Assembly: GCA_020403265.1 (NCBI GenBank)
Contig: JADBXZ010000011.1
Location: 28,531 to 92,530 of the forward strand
Length of the DNA: 64,000 nucleotides
Origin: Bacteroidota bacterium
Lineage (GTDB): Bacteria > Bacteroidota > Bacteroidia > B-17B0 > Aurantibacillaceae
Reading direction: 5' to 3'
The notes below the pieces were generated by a model that saw only the letters and a program-made list of their open reading frames with translations, was not told where the DNA came from and made no database searches. The translations under genes and the position numbers were made by a program. Below, in pieces: positions 1 through 8,350 of the stretch (the stretch's first letter is position 1; every line of letters starts with the position of its first letter).

Positions 1-296
1 TTGTAACCCATTTTTTCTGCTACAAAACACGCCCTTCCTTTGCCGCAGCCAATATCTATAAAATTAGCATTCGTAAACAAACTTAAAGATTCTCGCAAAA
101 GTTGCTCCAGTACCCAATAATTGGCGCCCTGATAATGAAAAAAATCTGCTGACTCACTAGCTTTAACACCGGCAGTTTGTATGTTATATTTTTTTTCAGC
201 TATTGTTTCATAATTTATTATTTTTAAAGTGCCCCTAATTCCTCTTAAAAACAAAGACCTAAAAAAATAGTAAACAAGTAATAAATAGTTCATCAT
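1..296 (-). CDS. Class I SAM-dependent methyltransferase, partial (runs off left edge)
   Basis: Reading the minus strand from an ATG at 296 gives about 98 open residues to the window edge. Near the end is FIDIGCGKGRA, the glycine-rich motif I (SAM-binding loop) of class I methyltransferases. It is preceded by a helical stretch with GANYWVLEQLL, as in small Bacteroidota methyltransferases of this type. The first 20 residues are hydrophobic and may be a membrane anchor or an over-long start; a second ATG follows immediately. The C-terminal two thirds lie outside the window, so the substrate cannot be inferred. It is divergent from the DUF1801 gene, with about 50 bp between starts. Confidence 0.75.
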   Translation of the reverse strand, partial: MMNYLLLVYYFFRSLFLRGIRGTLKIINYETIAEKKYNIQTAGVKASESADFFHYQGANYWVLEQLLRESLSLFTNANFIDIGCGKGRACFVAEKMGY

Positions 297-346
297 TGAA
301 ATCCGTGTAAAATTACTACCTTCATTTTAATTTTAATAGAATTAAC

Positions 347-805
347 ATGCCAAAAGAAGAATTAGTTACAGTTAACGACTATATTAAAACAATTGAGCCA
401 ACAAAAAAAGAAGCGTTTGAAAAACTAAGAGCGATTATCTTGAAAAACTTACCAAAAGGTTTTGAAGAATGTATTAACTACAAAATGCCTTCTTATGTTG
501 TTCCGCACAAACTTTATCCAAAAGGCTATCATTGCGACACCAGTTTACCCTTGCCGTTTTTAAGTATTGCAGCGCAAAAAAACTTTATTGCCTTTTATCA
601 CATGGGCATTTATGCTGATAAAAAATTATCCGACTGGTTTATTGAAGAATATCCAAAACATAGTAAGTCTAAACTTGATATGGGCAAAAGCTGCATCCGG
701 TTCAAAAAACCTGATGATATTCCATTTAAACTCATTGAACAATTAGTAAAAAAAATAAGCCCGAAAGATTGGATCGCCTTATATGAAAAGGCGTTTAACA
801 AATAA
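347..805 (+). CDS. DUF1801 (YdhG-like) domain protein
   Basis: This 152-residue soluble protein has the features of the DUF1801/YdhG family: an N-terminal VNDYIKTIEPTKKEAFEKLR helix, a central KMPSYVVP segment, FIAFYHMGIYAD, and GKSCIRFKKPDDIP near the C-terminus. Family members resemble the frataxin/IscU-like fold and have no firmly established biochemical role; some are annotated as possible iron-chaperone-like proteins. There is no signal peptide or membrane helix, so it should be cytoplasmic. The gene stands alone, between a divergent methyltransferase and a convergent GWxTD lipoprotein gene 12 bp away. The start ATG is the first in frame after an AT-rich leader. Confidence 0.8.
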   Translation: MPKEELVTVNDYIKTIEPTKKEAFEKLRAIILKNLPKGFEECINYKMPSYVVPHKLYPKGYHCDTSLPLPFLSIAAQKNFIAFYHMGIYADKKLSDWFIEEYPKHSKSKLDMGKSCIRFKKPDDIPFKLIEQLVKKISPKDWIALYEKAFNK

Positions 806-817
806 GCTCGTACTATT

Positions 818-2089
818 TCATTTTTCAAAAACGTTATAAATTCTACCCTGCCTCCAATAATCAACTGCTAAATACCACTGATCTTTGTAATACTGATTTC
901 TATCCATAGTATAATCATTGTTGCTAAATGGGCTCTGTTCTTTATGAAACACAAAACGAAAAGAGCTTGGATTACTTTCAATGCCATAAACCCAGGTTTC
1001 GGTATGATTGTTTTTATAAACATGGCTTGGTCTGCCAAACACAATGAATATCATCCCTCTATCGGTTTTCCAGCCCTTGTTATAACTTGTATATAGTTTA
1101 TTGGCCTCCTTTACTCTATTATAATACCTCTTTAGCAATTCTTTAGCTCGTTCATTACTACCACCTAAAGCTAACCAAAATTTATCAATTGCAGCCTTTT
1201 GATCTTCCGAAGCCGTGCAGGTTTCGTACTCTTGTTTTGTCATAATGTAACGTGTGCATAAAATCATTTCCTTTATATTACTTACCCCAGGAAAGGCTTC
1301 ATCATAAGTATAAAGACTCAGGCCGTCATTACTTGCGGGATCAAATCTTAAATGATAAAAACCAGTTTCCGGCATTTTAATAGATAAATTAGATGTGGTT
1401 AAGCTGATCGTAAAACTACTGTCGGGCTTATATTTGAACTCTTCATTTATTTTGTTAGAAAAAGGGGGTAATGCAATTGCAAATTCTTTAAAAAAGCAAT
1501 CTACCGTAGCGCTAGCTCTGCTCAGTGAGTTAAGCTGAATATTGACATCTTGATTAGGTAAAAATGAGTTTTTATATGATACTTTGTTGTCTGCAGTAAT
1601 TAAAAAATTTTGTCTAGAAAGGTAATTTTTTCTATTTATTAGAACATTTTGAGTGTATTGTGTTTTTTTATTTTCATCTGTAACAGAAATCGTCAGGTTG
1701 AAATTTTCTCCTGATTCTGTTTTAATTTTGAACTTACTTAAAATATTCTTTGTTTGAATTTGTTCGTCTGCTCTGTCTAATAGCTTAAAGGAAGCGCTAT
1801 CAGTAATTTTTTTTGGCGAAGCCTCATTTGATACTTCATATTTGATTTTCATTTCAGCATAAAACTGAATTGTGGTGTCGGGTCGTTTATAGATTAAATT
1901 TTCATTATCAATACTTAAATAAACCACAGAGGAATTTTCTGTATCGTTATATACAACTGCATTAACTTCTAAAAGTTCATTGTCTGGGTTCGAAATAGAT
2001 TTGGTAGGTTTTACGGTATACCTGTTTTGTTTAGAGACGCATGCGCATAATAACACAAAAAAAACGATATATGATTTAAAAAAGCGCAT
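818..2089 (-). CDS. GWxTD domain lipoprotein
   Basis: The 423-residue protein starts with a lipoprotein signal peptide whose likely lipidated residue is Cys17 (LCAC), so it should sit in the outer or inner membrane facing the periplasm. The C-terminal 85 residues begin with GWKTDRGMIFIVFGRP (from about residue 339), the defining motif of the GWxTD domain, which is found mainly in Bacteroidota and related phyla and has no assigned function. The middle is beta-rich, consistent with Ig-like strands. The start is supported by a TACCTTTG promoter element only 4 nt upstream. It is divergent from the AI-2E permease gene, with 31 bp between starts. Confidence 0.85.
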   Translation of the reverse strand: MRFFKSYIVFFVLLCACVSKQNRYTVKPTKSISNPDNELLEVNAVVYNDTENSSVVYLSIDNENLIYKRPDTTIQFYAEMKIKYEVSNEASPKKITDSASFKLLDRADEQIQTKNILSKFKIKTESGENFNLTISVTDENKKTQYTQNVLINRKNYLSRQNFLITADNKVSYKNSFLPNQDVNIQLNSLSRASATVDCFFKEFAIALPPFSNKINEEFKYKPDSSFTISLTTSNLSIKMPETGFYHLRFDPASNDGLSLYTYDEAFPGVSNIKEMILCTRYIMTKQEYETCTASEDQKAAIDKFWLALGGSNERAKELLKRYYNRVKEANKLYTSYNKGWKTDRGMIFIVFGRPSHVYKNNHTETWVYGIESNPSSFRFVFHKEQSPFSNNDYTMDRNQYYKDQWYLAVDYWRQGRIYNVFEK

Positions 2090-2093
2090 ATAA

Positions 2094-2101
2094 CAAAGGT
2101 A
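2094..2101 (-). promoter_or_regulatory. Bacteroidota -7 element TACCTTTG
   Basis: A perfect TAnnTTTG match, 4 nt before the ATG at 2089. No convincing -33 TTTG at 19 bp; the nearest is 22 bp upstream. The spacing implies a leaderless or nearly leaderless mRNA for the GWxTD lipoprotein. Confidence 0.55.
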
Positions 2102-2109
2102 TAAAAACT

Positions 2110-2117
2110 TATATTTG
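2110..2117 (+). promoter_or_regulatory. Bacteroidota -7 element TATATTTG
   Basis: A perfect TAnnTTTG match ending 3 nt before the ATG at 2121. It favours 2121 over an upstream in-frame TTG at 2115, which lies inside the element. Confidence 0.5.
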
Positions 2118-2120
2118 TTT

Positions 2121-3209
2121 ATGCAAATAAAATATAACTGGTTGAGAATTTTAGGTGTTTTAGCGCTTATTCTATTTGTTTATGTATTTTTCAAAATTGT
2201 TGTTTATTTAACAATTGCAACTGTATTGTTTTTAATTGCTTTCCCGCTTACTTATCGATTAGAAAAAATCCGATTTGGGAAATATAAACTCCCCGATTCT
2301 GTTGCGGCCGGAATTACTCTGACTTGCGTTGTAGGTATTTTTACTTTTATGTTTTATTTAATTATTCCACCATTGGTAAGTGAGATAAACAACTTATCTT
2401 CTTTAAATTTTTATGATGTGTTGCATAATACCCTAAACCAGTTTCCAAACCTCCATTCATTGCTTAACAAACTTGGTTCTGAAGAAGAATTAAAACAAAA
2501 CATTAACTCTCAGCTTCATCAATTTGCAACTACCAACAACATAACTTACTTGTTAAATAATATAACCGGTTATGCAGGAACTATACTTGGCGGTACTTTA
2601 TGTGTGTTATTTATTACCTTCTTTTTTCTTAAAGATGAGTCGCTAGTTAAACAAGGGCTTGTTATAATCGCGCCTAAAGGAAAAGAAAAGGAAATGCGCG
2701 ATATTTTTAAAACCAGTAAAAAAATGTTGAGTAACTACTTTGCCGCTTTGTTCATTGATATGTTGATTGTTGGTGTGGCTGTGTTTACAATCTTAACTAT
2801 TTTTGGTATTAAAAACGCTGTGATTATTGCTTTTGTTGCCGGCATTTTAAACGTTATTCCTTATGTTGGTTCTGTTATAACCATGTTGCTGGCCATTTTT
2901 CTAGGTGTAAGTGGGTGCATTAGTGCCGGACATTATGATTTAATTGGACCCACAATTAATAAAATTTTCTTTTCGTTATTAAGTATTAATTTAATTGATG
3001 GTTTCTTAATTCAGCCGTTTATATTTTCAAGCTCGGTTAAGGCTCATCCATTGGAAATATTTATTATTACACTCATGGCAGGTGCCTTGGGTGGCATCTT
3101 TGGAATGGTTGTTGCACTGCCGGTATACACACTCATTCGAATAACCGCTAAAGAATTTTTAACTCACTTAAAATTTTTTAAAAAAATAAGTGATACAATA
3201 GAAGAGTAA
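2121..3209 (+). CDS. AI-2E family transporter (YdiK/PerM-like permease)
   Basis: This 362-residue polytopic inner-membrane protein has two hydrophobic helices near the N-terminus, a soluble segment at about 85-150, then a cluster of helices including NVIPYVGSVITMLLAI and a C-terminal GALGGIFGMVVALPVYTLIR. That is the AI-2E transporter (formerly UPF0118) family pattern. Members export small molecules or act as Na+/H+ antiporters; the name does not establish autoinducer transport here. I chose ATG 2121 because the in-frame TTG at 2115 overlaps a promoter element. The stop overlaps the next start by one base (TAATG), so it is probably cotranslated with the DUF2461 gene. Confidence 0.88.
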   Translation: MQIKYNWLRILGVLALILFVYVFFKIVVYLTIATVLFLIAFPLTYRLEKIRFGKYKLPDSVAAGITLTCVVGIFTFMFYLIIPPLVSEINNLSSLNFYDVLHNTLNQFPNLHSLLNKLGSEEELKQNINSQLHQFATTNNITYLLNNITGYAGTILGGTLCVLFITFFFLKDESLVKQGLVIIAPKGKEKEMRDIFKTSKKMLSNYFAALFIDMLIVGVAVFTILTIFGIKNAVIIAFVAGILNVIPYVGSVITMLLAIFLGVSGCISAGHYDLIGPTINKIFFSLLSINLIDGFLIQPFIFSSSVKAHPLEIFIITLMAGALGGIFGMVVALPVYTLIRITAKEFLTHLKFFKKISDTIEE

Positions 3210-3865
3210 TGAAAGATATTTTAAGCTTTTTAAAAAACCTACAGGATAATAACACTAAAGAGTGGTTTGAAGCCAATAAAGCAACTTATTTGCAAAACAA
3301 AAACCACTTTGATGATGTTGTTAATTCATTAATCAAAGAAATTAGAAAATTTGATAAATCAATCGAGCCCGAATTAGAAGCTAAACATTGCGTGTTTAGA
3401 ATTTACAAAGACGTTAGATTTAGCAAGGATAAATCTCCTTATAAAACCAACATGGGCGCCAGTATTAACGCGGGTGGTAAAAAAAGTGCAAAGGCCGGTT
3501 ACTATATACATGTTGAAAACAATAAAAGTTTTTTAGCAGGTGGTATATACATGCCAATGCCGGATGTTTTAGCGAAAATCCGACAAGAAATTGATTACAA
3601 CGGAAAAACTTTTATAAAGATATTGGACTCTAAAAACTTTAAGCAGTTCTTTAAGGGAATTGATGAAATGGATAAACTTAAAAATCCACCAAAAGGTTAT
3701 GATAAAGATCATCCGTTGATAGAAGTTTTAAAAAACAAACATTTTACCGTAAGTCACCCACTCTCTAATAAAGAGATTACCTCATCAAATTTCGAAAAAA
3801 CGGTTGTTGATGGTTTCAAGGCCATGAAACCATTTTTAGATTTTTTAAACACAGTTCATACCTAA
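3209..3865 (+). CDS. DUF2461 (TIGR02453) family protein
   Basis: This 218-residue soluble protein matches the DUF2461 family: the N-terminal DNNTKEWFEANKATY, the central FRIYKDVRFSKDKSPYKTNMG, and the glycine-rich AGYYIHVENNKSFLAGGIYMP. Function is unknown in all members I know of. The length is about the family norm of 210-230 residues. It overlaps the upstream permease gene by one base and is followed 7 bp later by the THUMP methyltransferase, so the three plus-strand genes probably form one operon. Confidence 0.85.
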   Translation: MKDILSFLKNLQDNNTKEWFEANKATYLQNKNHFDDVVNSLIKEIRKFDKSIEPELEAKHCVFRIYKDVRFSKDKSPYKTNMGASINAGGKKSAKAGYYIHVENNKSFLAGGIYMPMPDVLAKIRQEIDYNGKTFIKILDSKNFKQFFKGIDEMDKLKNPPKGYDKDHPLIEVLKNKHFTVSHPLSNKEITSSNFEKTVVDGFKAMKPFLDFLNTVHT

Positions 3866-3872
3866 TTTTATT

Positions 3873-5078
3873 TTGAGCGATTCATTTACATATACATTTA
3901 ATTCACAAGGTGAGTTTGAAATAAAAGTGACCACTTTTTTTGGTTTAGAAGACGTCCTTGCCAAAGAGCTTTTAAAATTAGGTGGCAAAAACATCGTTCC
4001 TTTTAAACGAGGCGTGGCTGTTAAGGGCGATATTGGTTTCCTTTACAAATGCAACCTCTGCCTACATACTGCTTTAAAGGTTTTAGTACCTATTTATAAA
4101 TTTCAAGCCAACAATGAACATCAATTATATGATGCTATTAAATTAATGCCATGGGAACAATTTATTGATGTGTCTGATGGCATTATGGTTGAAAGTGTTT
4201 TAAATACTGAACAATTTACACACAGCTTATTTGTGTCTCAAAAAATTAAAGACGCAATTGTTGATCGTTTCAGAGAAAAAACAGGTAAGCGGCCAAGCGT
4301 TGATCTTATCCGGCCAACGTTTAAGCTTTACGTACACGTTTATAAAAATGAAATCAGTTTGCATTTGGACAGTAGCGGAGACCCACTTTATAAAAGAGGA
4401 TATAGAAGTGATATAAACGAAGCACCCTTAAAAGAAGTTTTAGCTGCGGGCCTCGTTAAATTAAGCGGTTGGGAACCACACTTATTACTAATTGACGGTA
4501 TGTGCGGAGCCGCAACAATTGCAATTGAAGCCGCATTAATTGCCAATCAAATACCCCCCGGATATTATAGAAATGATTTTACGTTCATGCGTTGGCGGAA
4601 TTTTGACGAAAAACTTTATGATTTAATTTTTGAAAGCAGCGTTAACAAAATTAAAAACGATCCGGTACAAATTATTGCAAACGATATACACGCACCCACT
4701 TTAAAGAAAGCAAAAACTAATACCATTAATGCAAAAGTAGACGATGTTGTAAAATGCAATAATGAGTCTTTTTTTGATTTAAAACCTGAGCGAAGTTCTG
4801 GTGTTATCATTCTTAATCCGCCTTATGGTGAACGCTTACCCGTGAAAGAAGTAACTGAACTTTACAAAGAAATTGGGAATAAACTAAAAAAAGATTTTCA
4901 AAATTTTAATGCCTGGATGATAACCAGCAATCCGGATGGGATTAAAGCAGTTGGCTTGAGGCCTTCACGCAAAATTCAAATCTATAATGGTGCCCTAGAA
5001 TGCAGGTTTTTGAAATATGAATTGTATGGTGGAACCAAAAAAATTCACAAATTAAATCCGGATCATAAAGGGGCTTAA
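3873..5078 (+). CDS. THUMP-domain class I SAM-dependent RNA methyltransferase (RlmL N-terminal-like)
   Basis: The 401-residue protein has an N-terminal ferredoxin-like/THUMP region (about residues 10-165) that binds RNA. A Rossmann methyltransferase domain follows, with SAM motif I DGMCGAATIAIEAA (208-221) and the N6/N2-methyltransferase catalytic motif NPPYGE (315-320). The architecture matches the N-terminal half of RlmL (23S rRNA m2G2445) and its stand-alone relatives in Bacteroidota; the exact target nucleotide is inferred, not shown. The start is TTG at 3873, 7 bp after the DUF2461 stop. It ends 13 bp before the convergent TonB receptor. Confidence 0.85.
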   Translation: MSDSFTYTFNSQGEFEIKVTTFFGLEDVLAKELLKLGGKNIVPFKRGVAVKGDIGFLYKCNLCLHTALKVLVPIYKFQANNEHQLYDAIKLMPWEQFIDVSDGIMVESVLNTEQFTHSLFVSQKIKDAIVDRFREKTGKRPSVDLIRPTFKLYVHVYKNEISLHLDSSGDPLYKRGYRSDINEAPLKEVLAAGLVKLSGWEPHLLLIDGMCGAATIAIEAALIANQIPPGYYRNDFTFMRWRNFDEKLYDLIFESSVNKIKNDPVQIIANDIHAPTLKKAKTNTINAKVDDVVKCNNESFFDLKPERSSGVIILNPPYGERLPVKEVTELYKEIGNKLKKDFQNFNAWMITSNPDGIKAVGLRPSRKIQIYNGALECRFLKYELYGGTKKIHKLNPDHKGA

Positions 5079-5091
5079 CATTGCATTTCTT

Positions 5092-7296
5092 TTAAAATTT
5101 ACAACCTAAACCAAGAAATAGTGTTCTGCCATTACCCGGCATTAATCCCGGACCCGGATATCCGCCGGATCTGCGGGTAAAATAACTTACGTTCGCCAAA
5201 TTATTAACACCGGCTTTAACATTGTATTTTTTAGCAAATGAATAACTCAAGCTGGCGTCCATAATCGTATAAGCAGGAATTAATCCATTTGTTGCAGTTG
5301 AATTAGCTTTTTCAGTATTATCTGCATCAGAAAAAACAGCGCTTACAGAATTAATTTGGTAGGTAATAGAAAAGGTTTTATAAATGTAAGTTACACCATA
5401 TCTTTGAATAGATTCTGGAGCGTTCTCTACCTTTTTACCAACTCTGGTTTTCAGTGGATCGTTAACAATTAAAGGATTGTTCCACTGTGTGTACTGCGCA
5501 TCAATAAAAGCAACTGATGCGTAAGCATTTAATCTTCCTAACTTTTTAGTACCTTCTATTATTCCAAATAAATCCAGCTCCACATAAGATTCAACGCCTT
5601 TACTAACAGAGGTTCCTATGTTCGTTTTAAAAGGTAATCCATTGTCTGTTATCGTTCCAATTCTATTATCATAATGCAAATAAAAAGCGCCAATATCAAA
5701 GTTTAAAAATTGTTTTACTGTTCCCCTGATGCCAGCGTCAACATTATAGCCAGATGCGTCTTTTAGATTTTTATCAATTACTTCGGTTGTTGACGAAGGG
5801 GTTAAATCTGAAAATAAAACAGGTCTGTAATTTTGAGTATAATTAGCATACATATTAATTGTTTTAGAAATTTCATATTGTGCTCCAACGCCTAACAATA
5901 AAAATTTCCTCTTTGATTGGTTGTTAAATTCACCTGTATTATTAACCAACGACGTGTTTATGTTACCGTTGTTTACATTAATTATACTTTCAGCTCTCAC
6001 TCCAGGAGTAATGCTTAGCCTTTTACCTAATTTAAACAAATGCTCGGCAAATAACGACATGTTATTGGTTGTATAATTAAGCTTACGCGTATAGTCCTGC
6101 GTTAAATTCAAATCAAAATTTGCATCAGCAGTTCCTTTACCTAACTGCATTCTATCTGTTGAACCATTATAGTACCTTATCCCAACCGATATTGCGTTTT
6201 TCTGATTAAGAAACTGATATTGATGAATAAATCTTAATTCTGCTCCTCCACTCAAATAGGTGTCTCTATCAACCTGTCGGGGGTTGTATGACTTGATAGC
6301 GTTGTTAAATGTATCTTTAGTAGTAATAGAAGCAACATATCCAACACTGTTGCGCTGAGCATACAAACCAAAAGCTTTTAAATTTAGCTTGGTGTTTTCG
6401 CTGAATTGATAGTCAACATCTAATGCCGCAATTTTCCAAGGGGCGCTCATCCAATTCCTGTTTCGAAGTGATTGTTTTGGATCTACTTTAAACAAAGAAT
6501 CTGTTAAACCGCCGGGCTGCTGGCTAACAAAATCCATTGATGTAAGCTGCAAATTAGCTGTTAGTTTGCTGGTAAACGAATACGTAAAGGAGGCGTAACC
6601 CGTATTAATGGTATAATGATTGTTTCTCCTCCAGCTATCAGCATTTCTATGATGAAAAAAAGCGTAATAAGAAAATTTTTTATACGTTCCACCAATTGCA
6701 TTATATGAATTAAACAACCCAAAACTTCCAACGGTTTGTTGTGTTTCATATGTAACCGGTTTATTGCTGTTGCCCTTTTTAAAAACGTAGTTTAGCATGC
6801 CACCAAATTGCGGGCCATATTGAAGCGCTCCGGCTCCTCTGATAATTTCAACCCTGTCTATCGCTTCAAGAGGCGGAGTATAGTATGCCTCCGGGTAACC
6901 AAAAACATCACCGCTAATATCATAACCATTTTGTCTAACATTAAACTCCCACGAACGATTTGGGCTTAAGCCTCTGGTAGAAATACCCGTTTGAATACCG
7001 GAGCCGTCATTTTCCCAAACACTTACGCCCGGTACTTTTCCAAATACTTGCCTTGAATTGTTTACTGATAAATCGGCATCAATATTTCCAAGTTTTATGA
7101 TTTCGTTTTTTTTACCGGAATAAATTATTGTGCCTTCAATTTCTTTTTTTCGCTCTATTTGGTTTAATTCCGGACGATAAATGATTTCAACATCCTTTAA
7201 ACTAATTGATTTTGAAGTATCGGTTTGGGCAAATAAATCTAAAGAAATAATAAAGTAACAGATGCTTAATAAAATATAACTCGTTCTTAGGTTCAT
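5092..7296 (-). CDS. TonB-dependent outer-membrane receptor, FecA-like
   Basis: The ATG at 7296 gives a clean signal peptide ending LDLFAQ; an in-frame ATG at 7332 would add 12 basic residues before it. The mature protein has a plug domain (about 60-180) with GVSVWENDGSGIQTGISTRGL and RVEIIRGAGALQYGPQFGG, typical of siderophore or ferric-citrate receptors. A 22-strand type barrel follows, ending in an aromatic residue (GLGCKF). There is no N-terminal carboxypeptidase-like domain, unlike SusC-type receptors. It most likely imports an iron chelate across the outer membrane; the substrate is not determinable. No TonB, ABC or regulator gene lies next to it. Confidence 0.9.
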   Translation of the reverse strand: MNLRTSYILLSICYFIISLDLFAQTDTSKSISLKDVEIIYRPELNQIERKKEIEGTIIYSGKKNEIIKLGNIDADLSVNNSRQVFGKVPGVSVWENDGSGIQTGISTRGLSPNRSWEFNVRQNGYDISGDVFGYPEAYYTPPLEAIDRVEIIRGAGALQYGPQFGGMLNYVFKKGNSNKPVTYETQQTVGSFGLFNSYNAIGGTYKKFSYYAFFHHRNADSWRRNNHYTINTGYASFTYSFTSKLTANLQLTSMDFVSQQPGGLTDSLFKVDPKQSLRNRNWMSAPWKIAALDVDYQFSENTKLNLKAFGLYAQRNSVGYVASITTKDTFNNAIKSYNPRQVDRDTYLSGGAELRFIHQYQFLNQKNAISVGIRYYNGSTDRMQLGKGTADANFDLNLTQDYTRKLNYTTNNMSLFAEHLFKLGKRLSITPGVRAESIINVNNGNINTSLVNNTGEFNNQSKRKFLLLGVGAQYEISKTINMYANYTQNYRPVLFSDLTPSSTTEVIDKNLKDASGYNVDAGIRGTVKQFLNFDIGAFYLHYDNRIGTITDNGLPFKTNIGTSVSKGVESYVELDLFGIIEGTKKLGRLNAYASVAFIDAQYTQWNNPLIVNDPLKTRVGKKVENAPESIQRYGVTYIYKTFSITYQINSVSAVFSDADNTEKANSTATNGLIPAYTIMDASLSYSFAKKYNVKAGVNNLANVSYFTRRSGGYPGPGLMPGNGRTLFLGLGCKF

Positions 7297-7386
7297 ACAA
7301 CAAATTTTACGTTGCAAAGAAAGCTTAAGCATCTAATTTTTAAAATACCCAAAAAACGGTATTTTTATCCAATCTAAATAAAACGC

Positions 7387-7417
7387 AAAACGGCCGCCCA
7401 TTTTGAGCAGCCGTTTT
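7387..7417 (-). terminator. Rho-independent-type terminator after cysteine-rich gene
   Basis: Arms AAAACGGC (7387-7394) and GCCGTTTT (7410-7417) form an 8-bp stem, with an extra inner GC pair and a short loop. On the minus strand the right arm runs into a T-rich tract. It lies 22 bp downstream of the cysteine-rich gene and upstream of the TonB receptor. Confidence 0.7.
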
Positions 7418-7438
7418 ATTTTGTTATATAAAAGCGAT

Positions 7439-7762
7439 TTATTTCTTTTTACAACAGGTTTTGCCTTCTTTGTGGCACGCTTCTTTACAAGCATCTCCGC
7501 ATTTACCTGCTTCACATTTTTCTTTGCATTGTTTGTGAGTTAGGTCCTTACAGCACTTACCTTCTTTATCCACACAGGCCTTACCTTCACAACCTTTTGT
7601 TTCGCAATTTTTGCAGCAATCTTTATCGGTACATTTGTTTTTTTTACATTTTTCAATGCACTCTTTGCTGCATTTATCTGTGCAACAAGCAGGCCTGTCA
7701 TTATTTAAAGTTTTAAAGCTAAAGCTTAAAAGGCAAATTAATGCCATTAAAATATTTTTCAT
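7439..7762 (-). CDS. Small exported cysteine-rich protein, metallothionein-like composition
   Basis: This 107-residue protein has a signal peptide of about 18 residues and a mature part that is almost only Cys, Lys, Glu, Asp and Gly. I count 20 cysteines in about 85 residues, in repeated C-x3-C, CC and KEKC-like units, with few hydrophobic residues. This suggests metal binding or a disulfide-rich periplasmic or extracellular protein; I know no named family it belongs to with certainty. It has its own terminator. The next upstream gene on the same strand (7912-8253) also encodes an exported protein with CC clusters, so the pair may serve one metal or redox response. Function is inferred from composition only. 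Confidence 0.75.
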   Translation of the reverse strand: MKNILMALICLLSFSFKTLNNDRPACCTDKCSKECIEKCKKNKCTDKDCCKNCETKGCEGKACVDKEGKCCKDLTHKQCKEKCEAGKCGDACKEACHKEGKTCCKKK

Positions 7763-7840
7763 TGTTATTTTTTTTTAAAATTAATTATTTGTTTTGTTTG
7801 GCTCCATTTAAAGGCTATATATAAATTTGATACAACCTTT

Positions 7841-7855
7841 ACCACGAGCCGTGGT
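7841..7855. repeat. GC-rich perfect hairpin in an AT-rich spacer
   Basis: ACCACG-AGC-CGTGGT forms a 6-bp perfect stem with a 3-nt loop, about 80 bp upstream of the cysteine-rich gene start and 57 bp past the end of the 7912-8253 gene. It could be a weak terminator for the latter or an operator for the former. No T-run follows on the minus strand. Confidence 0.4.
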
Positions 7856-7911
7856 GCTTTTAATTTATTATGCTTTTAAGCCTAATAACTTAAAATTTAT
7901 GAATAATTAAT

Positions 7912-8253
7912 TCAAGCAATGGGTGGTCTTAACAATGAATTTAAAAATCCGGAAGAAGTGGATTGTTGAGTATTTAGGTATTGACACTTTGATTCTGAAT
8001 GAAAAAATTGTACTCGAAATGATTTGTTTAAATAACCGGCAATAAAATTAAGGGTTAAAGAAGTGCTCGGCAGTTTTTCACAACAACCCTTTTCGGAACA
8101 ACAAGATTCAGTCTCATCATCATCACAACAAGAACCTTCGTCTTTACTGCACACACTTATTTCCTCCTGAACAGGAGAAGCAAAATACCAATAACCGAGG
8201 TTATTTAAACCAAACGAAATTCCTAAGAGGATTATGATTAATTGTACTTTCAC
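7912..8253 (-). CDS. Small exported or membrane protein with cysteine-pair cluster
   Basis: With a GTG start at 8253 the protein has 113 residues: a hydrophobic N-terminal segment (VQLIIILLGISFGL), then an acidic cysteine cluster CSKDEGSCCDDDETESCC followed by SEKGCCEK, then a Ser/Asn-rich tail. The frame stays open upstream to an ATG at 8346, but a TACCTTTG promoter element at 8259-8266 lies inside that extension and points to the GTG only 5 nt downstream. I do not recognise a family. CC pairs and the cysteine-rich neighbour suggest metal binding. The upstream part of the longer frame would overlap the divergent repeat-protein promoter, which also favours the short version. Confidence 0.55.
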   Translation of the reverse strand: MKVQLIIILLGISFGLNNLGYWYFASPVQEEISVCSKDEGSCCDDDETESCCSEKGCCEKLPSTSLTLNFIAGYLNKSFRVQFFHSESKCQYLNTQQSTSSGFLNSLLRPPIA

Positions 8254-8258
8254 CTCCA

Positions 8259-8266
8259 CAAAGGTA
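8259..8266 (-). promoter_or_regulatory. Bacteroidota -7 element TACCTTTG
   Basis: A perfect TAnnTTTG match, 5 nt before the GTG at 8253. It decides the start of the small cysteine-cluster protein and implies a near-leaderless transcript. Confidence 0.5.
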
Positions 8267-8318
8267 CTGATTTTTAATGAAATAAGCACCAACATCCATA
8301 AAAATACGTTAAATTCCT

Positions 8319-8326
8319 TACATTTG
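8319..8326 (+). promoter_or_regulatory. Bacteroidota -7 element TACATTTG
   Basis: A perfect TAnnTTTG match, 24 nt before the ATG at 8351 of the repeat protein. It supports 8351 over the longer upstream frame. Confidence 0.5.
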
Positions 8327-8350
8327 TCATCAGATTTAGAAGTCATTATA

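Noticed and set aside
7333..7515. 60-codon minus-strand open frame overlapping the cysteine-rich gene end
   Set aside because: It runs through the terminator hairpin in another frame; composition is lysine-rich shadow sequence.
7566..7574. TTATCCACA, a perfect DnaA box
   Set aside because: A single copy inside the cysteine-rich coding sequence, with no cluster or AT-rich unwinding region beside it.
8254..8346. Longer N-terminus for the minus-strand cysteine-cluster protein
   Set aside because: It would bury a perfect -7 promoter element and add a non-signal-like leader; the GTG at 8253 fits better. Not fully excluded.
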